Positions 1 to 9,891 of a DNA stretch of 16,830 bases are shown here, piece after piece. The position numbers and the translations under genes were made by a program. Below the pieces are notes generated by a model. The model worked only from the letters and a program-made list of their open reading frames with translations, made no database searches and had not been told where the DNA came from. How positions within the stretch are numbered: position 1 is the first letter of the stretch; the number at the start of each line of letters is the position of its first letter. Location: the NCBI GenBank assembly GCA_934230965.1, contig CAKQFW010000020.1:1-16830 (forward strand). Reading direction: 5' to 3'. The DNA comes from an uncultured Prevotella sp. (lineage in GTDB: Bacteria; Bacteroidota; Bacteroidia; Bacteroidales; Bacteroidaceae).

Positions 1-1
1 T

Positions 2-307
2 GAAGTTTCGCTCGATGCTTACGATTATCTTTGTGGCGCGGGCAACCATGCTTTGCCTTCGCTTATTAAGCAACCCATGCTGTGGTGTAATAACGAAAAG
101 GTGGAGATACCGAAAAAGACAATGTTGGCTGATGTTGAATATGTAACCATTGAGAATATGTATGGCCGCATCGTCACCACGCGGTCATGCCGAAAGACTA
201 CCTCAATCAGCATCAAAGACCTGCCTGATGGCGTATATACACTGAGGTCGTTAGGACGAAAAGGCGTAACGCACCGCTTGGGGTGGTTTATCATTAAAAG
301 GAAATAA
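2..307 (+). CDS. C-terminal end of a secreted/surface protein with a T9SS-type sorting domain (5' partial)
   Basis: This reading frame is open from the left edge to the TAA at 305-307, so only about the last 101 residues are seen and the catalytic or binding part lies outside the window. The final 60 residues fit the type IX secretion sorting domain (Por_Secre_tail type): a beta-strand segment VEYVTIENMYGRIV, then the typical end DLPDGVYTLRS and a final basic run ending IIKRK. Such domains direct export across the outer membrane by the type IX system and are then removed or used for anchoring. The upstream part (YDYLCGAGNHALPSLIK) is not diagnostic. The internal TTG at 53 is not a credible start because the frame continues upstream of it. 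A strong terminator follows at 375-411. The sorting-domain call rests on the C-terminal pattern only; the protein's function is unknown. Confidence 0.6.
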   Translation, partial: EVSLDAYDYLCGAGNHALPSLIKQPMLWCNNEKVEIPKKTMLADVEYVTIENMYGRIVTTRSCRKTTSISIKDLPDGVYTLRSLGRKGVTHRLGWFIIKRK

Positions 308-374
308 GAACATATTTTCGTATCTTGTATACTTGTTTTTATAGTATATTGAAGACAGGCAAAACTACTAATAG

Positions 375-411
375 AAAAGGGCTGACTCAAAAAGAATGAG
401 TCAGCCCTTTT
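375..411. terminator. Strong bidirectional intrinsic terminator
   Basis: A perfect 15-bp inverted repeat (375-389 with 397-411, core GGGCTGACTCA) closes a 7-base loop. It has A residues on the 5' side and T residues on the 3' side, so it can end transcription on either strand. It lies between the gene ending at 307 on the plus strand and the transporter gene ending at 491 on the minus strand, which are convergent. A weaker stem (TGAGTT 454-459 with AACTCA 472-477) lies closer to the transporter's 3' end. Confidence 0.85.
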
Positions 412-490
412 GGTTATAGTATAGTAGAGTTGTCAATATTAATCTTCTTTTACTGAGTTTTCATAATTGATAACTCATAAAAATACTTGT

Positions 491-2101
491 TTATGCTTTG
501 ATGTTAGGCTCTTCCAGTCCGATACCCTTCTTCTTATCTACTACCTTCAGAACAAGGCCGATAAGCAGAGCGGCCACACCAAGACCTGCCAGCATAAGCA
601 GCGGAGCCGTATAATCGAGATGAGTAGGGTCGGTAACACCCTTGTTGGTCTCGTCGAGCACGCGGCCGATAAGCAAGGGGAACAGCCACAAACCAATGTT
701 CTGTATCCAGAAAATCAAGGCATAAGCTGAACCGATAACCTTGGCGTCAACCAGCTTAGGTACGCTGGGCCAAAGTGATGCGGGTACCAATGAGAACGAG
801 GCACCAAGCACAAGAATGGTAACGTAAGCTATCACAACGCCGCCTACTTGGTCGCCCTTGAACTGGGGAAGGATAAACGCGAAGGTGAGGTGACAAGCAA
901 TGAGCAATAAAGAGCCCAATACAAGCATTGAGGCAGCCTTACCTTTGTGGTCTACATAGTTGCCAAGTACAGGCGTGATGCCCACAGCTAACAAGGGGAA
1001 TACGGCAAAGATTGACTCGGCCGACTGGCGCATGTAACCGAAATAGCAATAGGTAACCAGCGCTGCGACAGACACTGCAAGCATGCTATATTTCAAGCCC
1101 TTGTTCTTCATAAAGTTAAACATGAAGGCTGTGGCAGCCACAACAAGCATGATGACATACTGTGTGATGGTAACCTCTGTCGAAGCCCAGTAAGAGTCGG
1201 CTTCTACCGGGGTGAATGTAAGGTTGCACTGCAACATATTTACGGCATATTTCTGGAAGGGGAAGATGGCCGAATAATACAGCACGCAAAGCAGCGATAC
1301 GAGCCAGAAACCACTTGAGGTAAGAATTTGTCCGATGTCGGAAAGCTTGAAGGGGTCGTCTTTCTCCTCGGCTTCGCCCGTCTGTGTGTCGAGCTTCTTA
1401 TCCATGAAGAAGTAAACTACAAGCATAATCATTGCGATGCAGAGCAACACAACGCCGAAGGCTACTGAACGTGACACGTTTACGCTGCCACCCAACTTAG
1501 CAAAGAAGGGCGAGAATATCATACAGGTGGCTACACCAAGACGAGCCAGCGCCATCTCTGAACCCATAGCCAGCGCCATCTCGCGGCCCTTAAACCATTT
1601 TACCACACCACGCGATACGGTGATGCCGCCCATCTCAGCACCGCAGCCGAAGAGCATAAAGCCGATGGCTGCCAACTTAGCCGAGGCGGGCATGCCCTCG
1701 TAGAATGGCGACACACCTAACTGCTCAAACACTGGAATGTGGTTGAGATTGTTTGTAAACCACACTGCAAGGTTGCTGCCAATGAAGGCGTCGCTGATGG
1801 CATACCATTTGATGCATGCACCAGCAAGCATTACGGCTCCTGAGAGCAATGCAGTGAAACGAACGCCCATCTTGTCGAGGATGATACCTGCAAAGATGAG
1901 GAAGAACACAAATACATTAAGGAACGTTTCTGAACCTTGCATTGTGCCAAACGCTTTCGAGTCCCAGCCGCGCTGCGACTGCATAAGGTCTTTAATTGGC
2001 GACAGAATGTCCATGAAGATGTATGCACAGAACATGGCCAGTGCTAAAAGCAACAGCGCTGTCCAACGCATAGCGGCATAGTCGCGAAGAGTTTTTTTCA
2101 T
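491..2101 (-). CDS. Major facilitator superfamily transporter, possible peptide permease
   Basis: A 536-residue inner-membrane secondary transporter with about 12 hydrophobic segments. The first is near residues 13-32, and a charged cytoplasmic loop (about 233-256, KKLDTQTGEAEEKDD) separates the two six-helix halves. The MFS loop 2-3 signature appears as GIILDKMGVR (72-81), and KWFKGREMALAMG (168-180) resembles the MFS helix 4-5 region. The substrate cannot be read from sequence. The overall look is of the Bacteroidetes MFS group related to MFSD1, whose animal member carries dipeptides. It sits 126 bases downstream of the dpp5 peptidase on the same strand, so uptake of released di- or oligopeptides is a reasonable inference. 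ATG start; no clear promoter of its own, and the gap holds 22-bp repeats. Confidence is high for MFS, low for substrate. Confidence 0.85.
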   Translation of the reverse strand: MKKTLRDYAAMRWTALLLLALAMFCAYIFMDILSPIKDLMQSQRGWDSKAFGTMQGSETFLNVFVFFLIFAGIILDKMGVRFTALLSGAVMLAGACIKWYAISDAFIGSNLAVWFTNNLNHIPVFEQLGVSPFYEGMPASAKLAAIGFMLFGCGAEMGGITVSRGVVKWFKGREMALAMGSEMALARLGVATCMIFSPFFAKLGGSVNVSRSVAFGVVLLCIAMIMLVVYFFMDKKLDTQTGEAEEKDDPFKLSDIGQILTSSGFWLVSLLCVLYYSAIFPFQKYAVNMLQCNLTFTPVEADSYWASTEVTITQYVIMLVVAATAFMFNFMKNKGLKYSMLAVSVAALVTYCYFGYMRQSAESIFAVFPLLAVGITPVLGNYVDHKGKAASMLVLGSLLLIACHLTFAFILPQFKGDQVGGVVIAYVTILVLGASFSLVPASLWPSVPKLVDAKVIGSAYALIFWIQNIGLWLFPLLIGRVLDETNKGVTDPTHLDYTAPLLMLAGLGVAALLIGLVLKVVDKKKGIGLEEPNIKA

Positions 2102-2140
2102 AATCTTTATTTTATTATCTGTTATTGTTCAAATAAATCT

Positions 2141-2206
2141 CTCTCGTTATTCAAATAGCTATTTCTTGTTATTTAAATAGCTATCTCTCGTTATTCAAAT
2201 CAGCAT
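2141..2206. repeat. Three 22-bp tandem repeats upstream of the MFS transporter gene
   Basis: Units at 2141-2162, 2163-2184 and 2185-2206 share the plus-strand core GTTATTCAAATAGCTAT with a few substitutions. A more diverged fourth unit may precede them at about 2119-2140. They fill most of the 126-base gap between the stop of dpp5 (2228) and the start of the transporter gene (2101). No TAnnTTTG promoter was found here on the minus strand. They may be an operator array, a messenger-processing spacer, or neutral slippage repeats. Confidence 0.75.
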
Positions 2207-2227
2207 TTACGATAACCTGTGTTGAGG

Positions 2228-4393
2228 TTACTTCTTCAGCCACTTATCCAGCCAATTGAAGAAGGTGCGCTGCCACAGCACGCCGTTCTGAGGTTTCAGT
2301 ACCCAGTGGTTTTCATCGGGGAAGATGAGAAGCTCGGCAGGAACGCCACGCAGACGAGCTGCATTGAAGGCGCCGAAGCCTTGGTTAGCATTGATACGAT
2401 AGTCTTTCTCGCCATGTATGCAGAGGATAGGTGTGTCCCATTTGTCAACAAAGCGGTGCGGGCTATTCTCGTAGGTGCGCTTAGCGTTTGCGCTCTGGTC
2501 TTTGTTCCAATATGCGTCTTCATACTCCCAGTTAGAGAACCATGCCTCCTCGGTGTCGGTATACATCGACTCGAGATTGAAGGCACCATCGTGTGAGATG
2601 AAGCACTTAAAGCGTTTGTCGTGATGTCCAGCCAAATAATATACCGAGAAGCCACCGAAGCTGGCGCCTACACATCCCAGGCGGTCTTTGTCAACATACG
2701 GAAGGTTCTGAGCAGCATCATCAATGGCGGTGAGGTAGTCGGCCATGCACTGACCAGTCCAATCGCCGCTAATCTCTTCGTTCCATTCAGAACCGAAGCC
2801 AGGCAATCCGCGACGGTTAGGGGCAATGACGATATAGTCGTTAGCAGCCATGATTTGGAAGTTCCAACGATAGCTCCAGAATTGGCTTACAGGACTTTGA
2901 GGCCCGCCCTCGCAGAAGAGCAGAGTGGGATATTTCTTGTTCTCGTCGAAGTTGGGCGGCAAGATAATCCAGTATTGCATTTTCTTTCCGTCGGTAGTCT
3001 TCACCCAGCGTTCTTGCACCTTACCTAAGGTCAGCTGGTCGTAGAACAGTTTGTTTTCAAAGGTCAACTGGCGCACCTTTGTTTTCTTTACATCCTTACC
3101 AGGAGTGACAACATACAGCTCGTCGCCTTGCGAGATGCTGTGACGTGAAGCTAACAGCTGGTTGCCATTATTCAACAGCTGCACCGAGCCAAAGTCGGCC
3201 CAATCGTCGGTCAGCTGCTTCACCTCACCCTTCAGGTTTGTTTGGTAGAGGTTTACGCAAGCATGCCATACGCCAATGAAATAAAGTGTGCGCGAGTCGT
3301 TGCCCCAGCAATAGTCGTCAACATTCGAGTCGAATGCCTCGGCTACATATTTCTTTGTGCCATCGGCCAGCGTATATACGCACAGGCGGTTGCGGTCGCT
3401 CTCATAGCCATCGTGTGCCATGCTCTGCCAAGCCACGTATTGGCCGTCGGGCGAGAACTTCGGGTTCACGTCATAACCCATGTTCAGGTCGGCGCCCTGA
3501 TAGTTGATGGCCTGGTTCTTCATGGTCTTGGTGGGGTTGAAGGCCACGGGCTTATAATCGGCAGGCTTGCATAGGTTGCGTGTGTTGCCCGTTTCAACGT
3601 TGTAGAGATAGATGTCTGAGTCGGTTGACACGGCATAGTCTACGCCCGTCTTCTTGCGGCAAGTGTAGGCAATAAACTTTGAGTCAGGACTCCAGTTCAG
3701 CTGCTCAACGCCACCGAAGGGAGCCATGGGGCACTCGAAAGGCTCGTCTTTCAACATGTCGATACCCTCGTCTACGCCTTTGTCCGACACGTTAGCCACG
3801 AAGGGGTGAGCCACTGTTTCAACATAGTGGTCCCAGTGACGATAGTTGAGGTCGGTAACCAGTCGGCCTGTAGCCAGAGGCAGGTCGTCGGGGTTCTTCT
3901 TAATACTCTCGTGGTAGGGTAGTGACTTAATGAGGATAACCTTCTTCTCGTCGGGCGAAAACTTAAAGCCTTCAATCTCAATGTCGCTCTTGGTCAGCTG
4001 TCGGCGGTCGGTGCCGTCGGCGGCCATGCTCCACAGTTGTCCGTCGGTTAAGAAGGCAATGCGTTTGCCACCGTTAATCCATGCGGCATCGGTCTCACTC
4101 TTTGTGGTGGTAGTCAGCTTGGTTTGCTTCTTACCATCAGCGGTTTGTGTGTAAAGTATCTGATGACTTTTGTTCTCCTTTACGCTGTAGTAGCCTACCT
4201 GATACACTACGGTCTTTCCGTCGGGCGATGCTGCTGCACCACCAATACGTCCCATGGCCCATAGGGTTTCAGGGGTCATGCGGTTGTTCTTTGTCAGTGC
4301 GCTCAGGTCGGTTGTTTTGTCAATCATAGTCTGTGCGTTTGCGCCGGCGCAGCTCATAACAGCCGCCACGGCCAATGATAGTGTTTTGTTCAT
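2228..4393 (-). CDS. dpp5: Secreted dipeptidyl peptidase 5 (S9 prolyl oligopeptidase family)
   Basis: A 721-residue serine exopeptidase that removes dipeptides from the N-terminus of oligopeptides. The Porphyromonas gingivalis family member prefers hydrophobic or alanine P1 residues. An N-terminal signal peptide (MNKTLSLAVAAVMSCAGANA, cut before or after Q21) predicts export. Residues about 40-440 form a beta-propeller with repeated ASPDGK / FSPDEK / WSPDSK / FSPDGQ blades. Residues about 465-721 form the alpha/beta-hydrolase domain. The triad is visible: Ser578 in GASFGG, Asp664 in HGEKDYRI and His696 in PDENHW. The segments YIVIAPNRRGLPGFGSEWNE and ENHWVLKPQNG match what I recall of P. gingivalis DPP5, which is slightly shorter (684 residues by my recollection). 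It lies between yidC and an MFS transporter gene; the pairing suggests peptide breakdown for amino-acid nutrition. ATG start at 4391-4393. Confidence 0.92.
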   Translation of the reverse strand: MNKTLSLAVAAVMSCAGANAQTMIDKTTDLSALTKNNRMTPETLWAMGRIGGAAASPDGKTVVYQVGYYSVKENKSHQILYTQTADGKKQTKLTTTTKSETDAAWINGGKRIAFLTDGQLWSMAADGTDRRQLTKSDIEIEGFKFSPDEKKVILIKSLPYHESIKKNPDDLPLATGRLVTDLNYRHWDHYVETVAHPFVANVSDKGVDEGIDMLKDEPFECPMAPFGGVEQLNWSPDSKFIAYTCRKKTGVDYAVSTDSDIYLYNVETGNTRNLCKPADYKPVAFNPTKTMKNQAINYQGADLNMGYDVNPKFSPDGQYVAWQSMAHDGYESDRNRLCVYTLADGTKKYVAEAFDSNVDDYCWGNDSRTLYFIGVWHACVNLYQTNLKGEVKQLTDDWADFGSVQLLNNGNQLLASRHSISQGDELYVVTPGKDVKKTKVRQLTFENKLFYDQLTLGKVQERWVKTTDGKKMQYWIILPPNFDENKKYPTLLFCEGGPQSPVSQFWSYRWNFQIMAANDYIVIAPNRRGLPGFGSEWNEEISGDWTGQCMADYLTAIDDAAQNLPYVDKDRLGCVGASFGGFSVYYLAGHHDKRFKCFISHDGAFNLESMYTDTEEAWFSNWEYEDAYWNKDQSANAKRTYENSPHRFVDKWDTPILCIHGEKDYRINANQGFGAFNAARLRGVPAELLIFPDENHWVLKPQNGVLWQRTFFNWLDKWLKK

Positions 4394-4446
4394 ATATTGT
4401 TAAGTTGTGTGTTATAGGCTGACCCGTTGCTATGTTATACAAACTA

Positions 4447-4499
4447 TCCCCGAAGGTGGCAAACACCCTGCTATATCTTGTGCTTGCCACCTTCGGGGA
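4447..4499. other. Long hairpin between yidC and dpp5
   Basis: A 16-bp perfect stem (4447-4462 with 4484-4499, core CCCCGAAGGTGGCAA) encloses a 21-base loop. In the direction of transcription (minus strand) it follows the yidC stop by about 70 bases and precedes the dpp5 start by about 55. No U-run follows it on the minus strand, so it is a weak intrinsic terminator candidate. It could instead stabilise the yidC messenger end or attenuate read-through into dpp5. Confidence 0.6.
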
Positions 4500-4568
4500 G
4501 GTTTATTTTATTTATTATTCTTGCTTGTTTTCATTTAGCAAGGTGCAACTGCTTTTCAGCCAATAGAT

Positions 4569-6470
4569 TTATTTTCCTAACATATTGCGTTTGCGCTGCA
4601 ACTCCTCGCGCTGGCGCTGCAGTTCCTTCTGCTGCTCCTGCATGGCTTGCAGACGTGCGGCCAGGCCGCTCAGCTTTTGCGGCTTGTTCTTGTTCTCTTC
4701 ATAGCGAGCTTCAAGAATGGCGAGCAACTTCTCATCGTTAGTGGTCTTGCGCAGTGCCCACATGATGGCGGCACTGAAGAAGAGGCTGATGAAATAGTAG
4801 AAGTTGAGGCCGGCCGAGTAGTCGTTGAACATGAAGAAGAACATCAGCGGCATGAGGAACATCATCCACTGCATCATCTTCATTTGATCAGCCTGCTGGC
4901 CTACCATCTGGTCGCGCTGCTGACGCATGGTCATCCACGAGTAGAGCAACTGCGAAACGCAGAACAGCACACAGGTGAGCGACAGGTGGTCGCCCAGCAA
5001 CCAAATGTTGTGGTGCCACTCGAAGATGGGGTCGTAGGTAGAGAGGTCTTTAATCCAAAGGAAACTCTCACCACGCAACTGAATGGCGTTGGGCACAAAG
5101 TTGAACATGGCAATCCAGATGGGCGCCTGTATCAGCATGGGCAAACATCCTGACAGGGGGCTCACGCCATACTTAGCATATTCGGCCATCATGGCTTGCT
5201 GCTTCTGCATTTGGTCTTCAGGGGCGTTATATTGTTTGGTGGCCTCTTCCAGTTTCGGTTTCAGCACACGCATCTTGGCCGAGCTCATATAGCTCTTCTT
5301 TACCAGCGGATAAGTGATAACCTTCAGCAGCAAGGTGATGAGGATGAGCACGATACCCATGTTGATGTTCAAACCTGTGAGGAAGTCGAACACATACAGT
5401 GTAAACCAGCGGTTGATGATGCGGAACAGCGGCCAACCCAAGTAAACCAAGCGCTGCATTTGCAGGTCTTTGCCGAAGGCGCTTTCTTTTTCAACATGCT
5501 GCAACAGACGGAAATCGTTGGGACCAAAGTAGAATTCAAACTCTGACGGAGTCTTGCCCGAAGGGTCGAAGAAGGTCTTCATGTTTGCCTGGAAGTTCTT
5601 CAGATATCCAGAATCCTTTTCTTGCATTTGGCTCTGCAGCTGTGCATTGGCAGCAAAGTCGTTCTTGGCAATCATCACAGCAGCAAAGAATTGGTTTTTA
5701 AAGGCCACCCAGTCAATCTTCTCGTCAATGGTTTTATCATCGGCACCCGATTCGGTCAGGTGCTTAACGCCGCCCTCGCTCTTATGATAGGTGAGGGTGG
5801 TGTATCGGTTTTCAAACATGAAACCCTTTTCTTGCTGGCGGCATTGCTCGTTCCATGCAATGTCCATGCTATTGGTGTTAGGGCTGAAGAGGCCCTGCAT
5901 ACCGTTGGCCTGCAGTTGCATGTGCAGCAGATAGTCGTGTCCCAACACATATTTTATCTGTAAGCTCTTGCCTTCGCCCGCTTCTGCCGTAAAGGTTACG
6001 GTAGAGTCAGACGTCTCGGTAGCGGTGAAGTAGAGGTCGCTACTGCTGATGTTGCTCTCTTTAGCAGCCAGCATGAAGCGCAAGCTTTGCTCTTCTTTGT
6101 CAAAGAGCGTTACGTTTGGGTTACCTTCGCGGTCGGTAAAGTTTTTGATAACCGCCTTTTCTACCGTTGCGCCTTTGGTGTTAAAGGTAAGTTCTACCTT
6201 GTCGTTTTTCAGCACCACGGCCGAGTCGGTACCTTGCATAGCCTTATGGAAGAGGGCTGTAGTGTCGGCAACAAGCGCTGCTTTTGCCTCGGCAGTTTTC
6301 TTCTCTTCGGCCATCTGTTGGGCCGCTTCGGCTTTTTGCTGTGCTACGGCAGCGATAGAGTCTTGGCGTGCCATTTCGGCCTGTTGTTCAGCCGAGGGTC
6401 GCGACCAGAAACTGTAACCTATCAATACGGCCGCAATGAGCACAAAGCCGATAATGTTGTTTTTGTTCAC
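4569..6470 (-). CDS. yidC: Membrane protein insertase YidC
   Basis: A 633-residue Oxa1/YidC family insertase that places proteins into the inner membrane, alone or with SecYEG. A first transmembrane helix (about 5-22) is followed by an Ala/Gln/Glu-rich linker (26-70) and the periplasmic beta-super-sandwich domain (about 80-335). The conserved five-helix core runs from about 345 to 575. The stretch LLKVITYPLVKKSYMSSAKM (381-400) corresponds to the hydrophilic-groove region where E. coli has Arg366; here the residue is Lys383, a conservative change. GCLPMLIQAPIWIAMF (441-456) is the typical second core helix. The C-terminus (about 598-633) is a basic, Gln-rich coiled coil suited to ribosome contact. 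The start is GTG (6468-6470); I saw no better in-frame ATG upstream. It is 87 bases downstream of pyrG without a visible promoter, so probably cotranscribed. Confidence 0.97.
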   Translation of the reverse strand: MNKNNIIGFVLIAAVLIGYSFWSRPSAEQQAEMARQDSIAAVAQQKAEAAQQMAEEKKTAEAKAALVADTTALFHKAMQGTDSAVVLKNDKVELTFNTKGATVEKAVIKNFTDREGNPNVTLFDKEEQSLRFMLAAKESNISSSDLYFTATETSDSTVTFTAEAGEGKSLQIKYVLGHDYLLHMQLQANGMQGLFSPNTNSMDIAWNEQCRQQEKGFMFENRYTTLTYHKSEGGVKHLTESGADDKTIDEKIDWVAFKNQFFAAVMIAKNDFAANAQLQSQMQEKDSGYLKNFQANMKTFFDPSGKTPSEFEFYFGPNDFRLLQHVEKESAFGKDLQMQRLVYLGWPLFRIINRWFTLYVFDFLTGLNINMGIVLILITLLLKVITYPLVKKSYMSSAKMRVLKPKLEEATKQYNAPEDQMQKQQAMMAEYAKYGVSPLSGCLPMLIQAPIWIAMFNFVPNAIQLRGESFLWIKDLSTYDPIFEWHHNIWLLGDHLSLTCVLFCVSQLLYSWMTMRQQRDQMVGQQADQMKMMQWMMFLMPLMFFFMFNDYSAGLNFYYFISLFFSAAIMWALRKTTNDEKLLAILEARYEENKNKPQKLSGLAARLQAMQEQQKELQRQREELQRKRNMLGK

Positions 6471-6488
6471 GTCTTTTCTTAGTTTATT

Positions 6489-6534
6489 TAATTCTTAATT
6501 TTTAATTCATAATTTTTAATTCATAATTCATAAT
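6489..6534. repeat. AT-rich direct repeats between pyrG and yidC
   Basis: Three to four imperfect copies of TAATTCATAATTTT-like sequence fill the 87-base gap between the pyrG stop and the yidC start. No promoter motif or hairpin with a U-run is seen on the minus strand. I regard this as simple repeat spacer DNA. Confidence 0.6.
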
Positions 6535-6557
6535 GTGGGGCTTTGCTTATGAATTAT

Positions 6558-8186
<1,629 letters not shown>

Positions 8187-8208
8187 TCACTAACTAATAA
8201 TACAAGGT

Positions 8209-8241
8209 GCAAAGTTAGTACAATTTTACGAAATTCACAAA
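8209..8241 (-). promoter_or_regulatory. Promoter of pyrG
   Basis: On the minus strand TTTG (8238-8241) is followed by 20 bases and TAACTTTGC (8209-8217), matching the Bacteroidetes -33/-7 consensus. Transcription would begin near 8202, about 36 bases before the GTG start. It faces the promoter of the DUF3078 gene in a divergent arrangement. Confidence 0.85.
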
Positions 8242-8261
8242 CCAATTTCAAATTTTATTCT

Positions 8262-8270
8262 TACCTTTGC
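8262..8270 (+). promoter_or_regulatory. Promoter -7 element of the DUF3078 gene
   Basis: TACCTTTGC matches the Bacteroidetes -7 box TAnnTTTGC. No clean TTG lies 19-21 bases upstream, so the -33 element is weak. A start point near 8277 gives a leader of about 58 bases before the ATG at 8335. Confidence 0.6.
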
Positions 8271-8334
8271 AACTGTTCACAACACACCGTATGAATAACG
8301 GCTTTCCCTAATAAAAAAATCGTAGAATAAGAAG

Positions 8335-9636
8335 ATGAAAATGATGAAATTGAAATATATCCTTCTATCGTTGATGCTGGCTGCTGTGGCTGTTGATGCT
8401 GGCGCACAGAGCCGACACCGTCGTGTGGTGGCCGAGCGCGACACCGTAAGTGCGCTGGTGCGTGCTTATACCGACTCTATCACACTGCTCAGACAACGTA
8501 TCGACTCGCTGACGGCGGCCACGCAGAAGGCCGACACCGACTATGCGTATCGTAACAAGTATTATCGTTTGTTCGTGCCCCTCACGTTTTATCACGACAT
8601 TGTTCAGAAACGTTTCAACATTAGTGGCGACACCACCAGCACAGCTCTTGACGAGGCGCTGATGGATGTTTACTTTCGCCGCCCCGACCTGGTGCGCAGC
8701 ACGCAGAGCAAGATGGATGGTGTGGGCCCTATCTTTAAGCCCGATGCCACAGAGGTGCTGCCCTCGGTAGACATGGTTGAGCGTGTGGCACCCAAGGCCG
8801 AAGATACACAGGTAGATATGGTAGACATTATGCTGAAGCGCCCCAACTTCTGGAAGTTTGCGGGCGAGTTTCGTCTTGACCTGAGTCAGAATTATTATTC
8901 TGGCAACTGGTCGGGTGGTGGCGAGAGCAACTATTCTACGCGCGGCTACCTGAAAATTTATGCCAAGTATGACGACAAGAAGCGCTTCTTCTGGGAACAT
9001 ACCTTGGAGGGAACGTTGGGCTTCAATAGTTCGAAGACAGATACCATTCACAGCGTAAAGACTAATAACAGCGACTTGCATTATAAGTCGAAGCTAAACC
9101 TTCGTGCCATCAGAAAATGGTCGTACACCTTGCAGCTTGATGCCAAGACGCAGATGATGCGTATCTTTGATAACAACTCATACCGCGTGAAGTCAGACTT
9201 CGGCTCGCCGCTGTATCTGAACCTCTCGGTCGGTATGTCGTCCGACTTTAAGATGTTTAAAGGCAAGGTGGCAGGTAACGTCAACATTGGTGCCTTCTCA
9301 TACAACTATCGTTATGTTGACCGTTTGAAGCTTGCCAGCAGCTTTGGTGTGAAGAACGACCGCCACTCGTTGCAAGACTACGGTTCGCGTCTTGACCTCA
9401 ACTTTAATATATCCTTTATCAAGAACCTTACGTGGCGCGTAGAGTCGTATGGCTATACATCATACAAACGCTTCGAGGCTCAGATACTGAATAAGTTCGA
9501 TTTCCGTTTCAATAAGTACCTGGCCACCCACTTCGAGTTCTATTCGCGTTTCGACGACTCGCGTGCTCGCGACGATCATCACGGCTACTGGCAGTTCCGC
9601 GATTATCTCACCTTCGGTCTTAGCTTCAACTTCTAA
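8335..9636 (+). CDS. DUF3078 family outer-membrane protein
   Basis: A 433-residue exported protein of unknown function. A signal peptide (residues 1-25, ending VDAGAQ) is followed by a helical region containing YTDSITLLRQRIDSLTAATQ (about 45-64) that may form a short coiled coil. From about 172 onward there are alternating amphipathic strands rich in Tyr, Phe and Arg, and the chain ends in Phe (GLSFNF), as expected of an outer-membrane beta-barrel. The stretch QNYYSGNWSGGGESNYS (185-201) is the DUF3078-like signature of a strand with a Trp-Gly-Gly turn. DUF3078 is common in Bacteroidetes and lacks an assigned activity. Three Met codons (8335, 8341, 8344) could start the protein; the first is chosen for spacing to an A/G-rich stretch. 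The gene has its own promoter, divergent from pyrG, and ends at a repeat and terminator zone. Confidence 0.8.
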   Translation: MKMMKLKYILLSLMLAAVAVDAGAQSRHRRVVAERDTVSALVRAYTDSITLLRQRIDSLTAATQKADTDYAYRNKYYRLFVPLTFYHDIVQKRFNISGDTTSTALDEALMDVYFRRPDLVRSTQSKMDGVGPIFKPDATEVLPSVDMVERVAPKAEDTQVDMVDIMLKRPNFWKFAGEFRLDLSQNYYSGNWSGGGESNYSTRGYLKIYAKYDDKKRFFWEHTLEGTLGFNSSKTDTIHSVKTNNSDLHYKSKLNLRAIRKWSYTLQLDAKTQMMRIFDNNSYRVKSDFGSPLYLNLSVGMSSDFKMFKGKVAGNVNIGAFSYNYRYVDRLKLASSFGVKNDRHSLQDYGSRLDLNFNISFIKNLTWRVESYGYTSYKRFEAQILNKFDFRFNKYLATHFEFYSRFDDSRARDDHHGYWQFRDYLTFGLSFNF

Positions 9637-9687
9637 CCTCTTATTATGAGGTGGGAGATAATTTAATCACACTACAACATCTTTATA

Positions 9688-9738
9688 CGACAGTAGTTGT
9701 TTATACAACAATAGTTTATATGCAATAATAGTTTTATA
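9688..9738. repeat. Three imperfect 16-18 bp tandem repeats
   Basis: Units at 9688-9705, 9706-9721 and 9722-9738 share CAnnAnTAGTTnTATA with small changes. They lie just after the DUF3078 gene and run directly into the left arm of a long inverted repeat. A short 5-bp stem (ACCTC/GAGGT, 9636-9652) lies immediately after the stop codon. Confidence 0.6.
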
Positions 9739-9832
9739 CAACATTGAACAACAAAAGGACAACAGAAACAATACATTGAAGGCAATAAAGCAAACAATGT
9801 TGTTTCTGTTGTCCTTTTGTTGTTCATGTTGT
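9738..9832. repeat. Long inverted repeat (27-bp perfect stem) downstream of the DUF3078 gene
   Basis: Arms 9745-9771 and 9800-9826 are perfect complements (core AACAAAAGGACAACAGAAAC). The stem extends outward by 7 bp past a one-base bulge (9738-9744 with 9826-9832), and the 28-base loop has a potential inner stem (ACATTG 9773-9778 with CAATGT 9795-9800). It would form a very stable hairpin in RNA from either strand. The arms are A/C- and T/G-biased and have the look of expanded microsatellite. No ORF lies inside. It may protect the 3' end of the DUF3078 messenger or be a small non-autonomous repeat element. Confidence 0.8.
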
Positions 9833-9891
9833 TTTATAGGATTGTATTATATATGGAGGATTATATTGTATATGGCCCTAAAACACAACAT

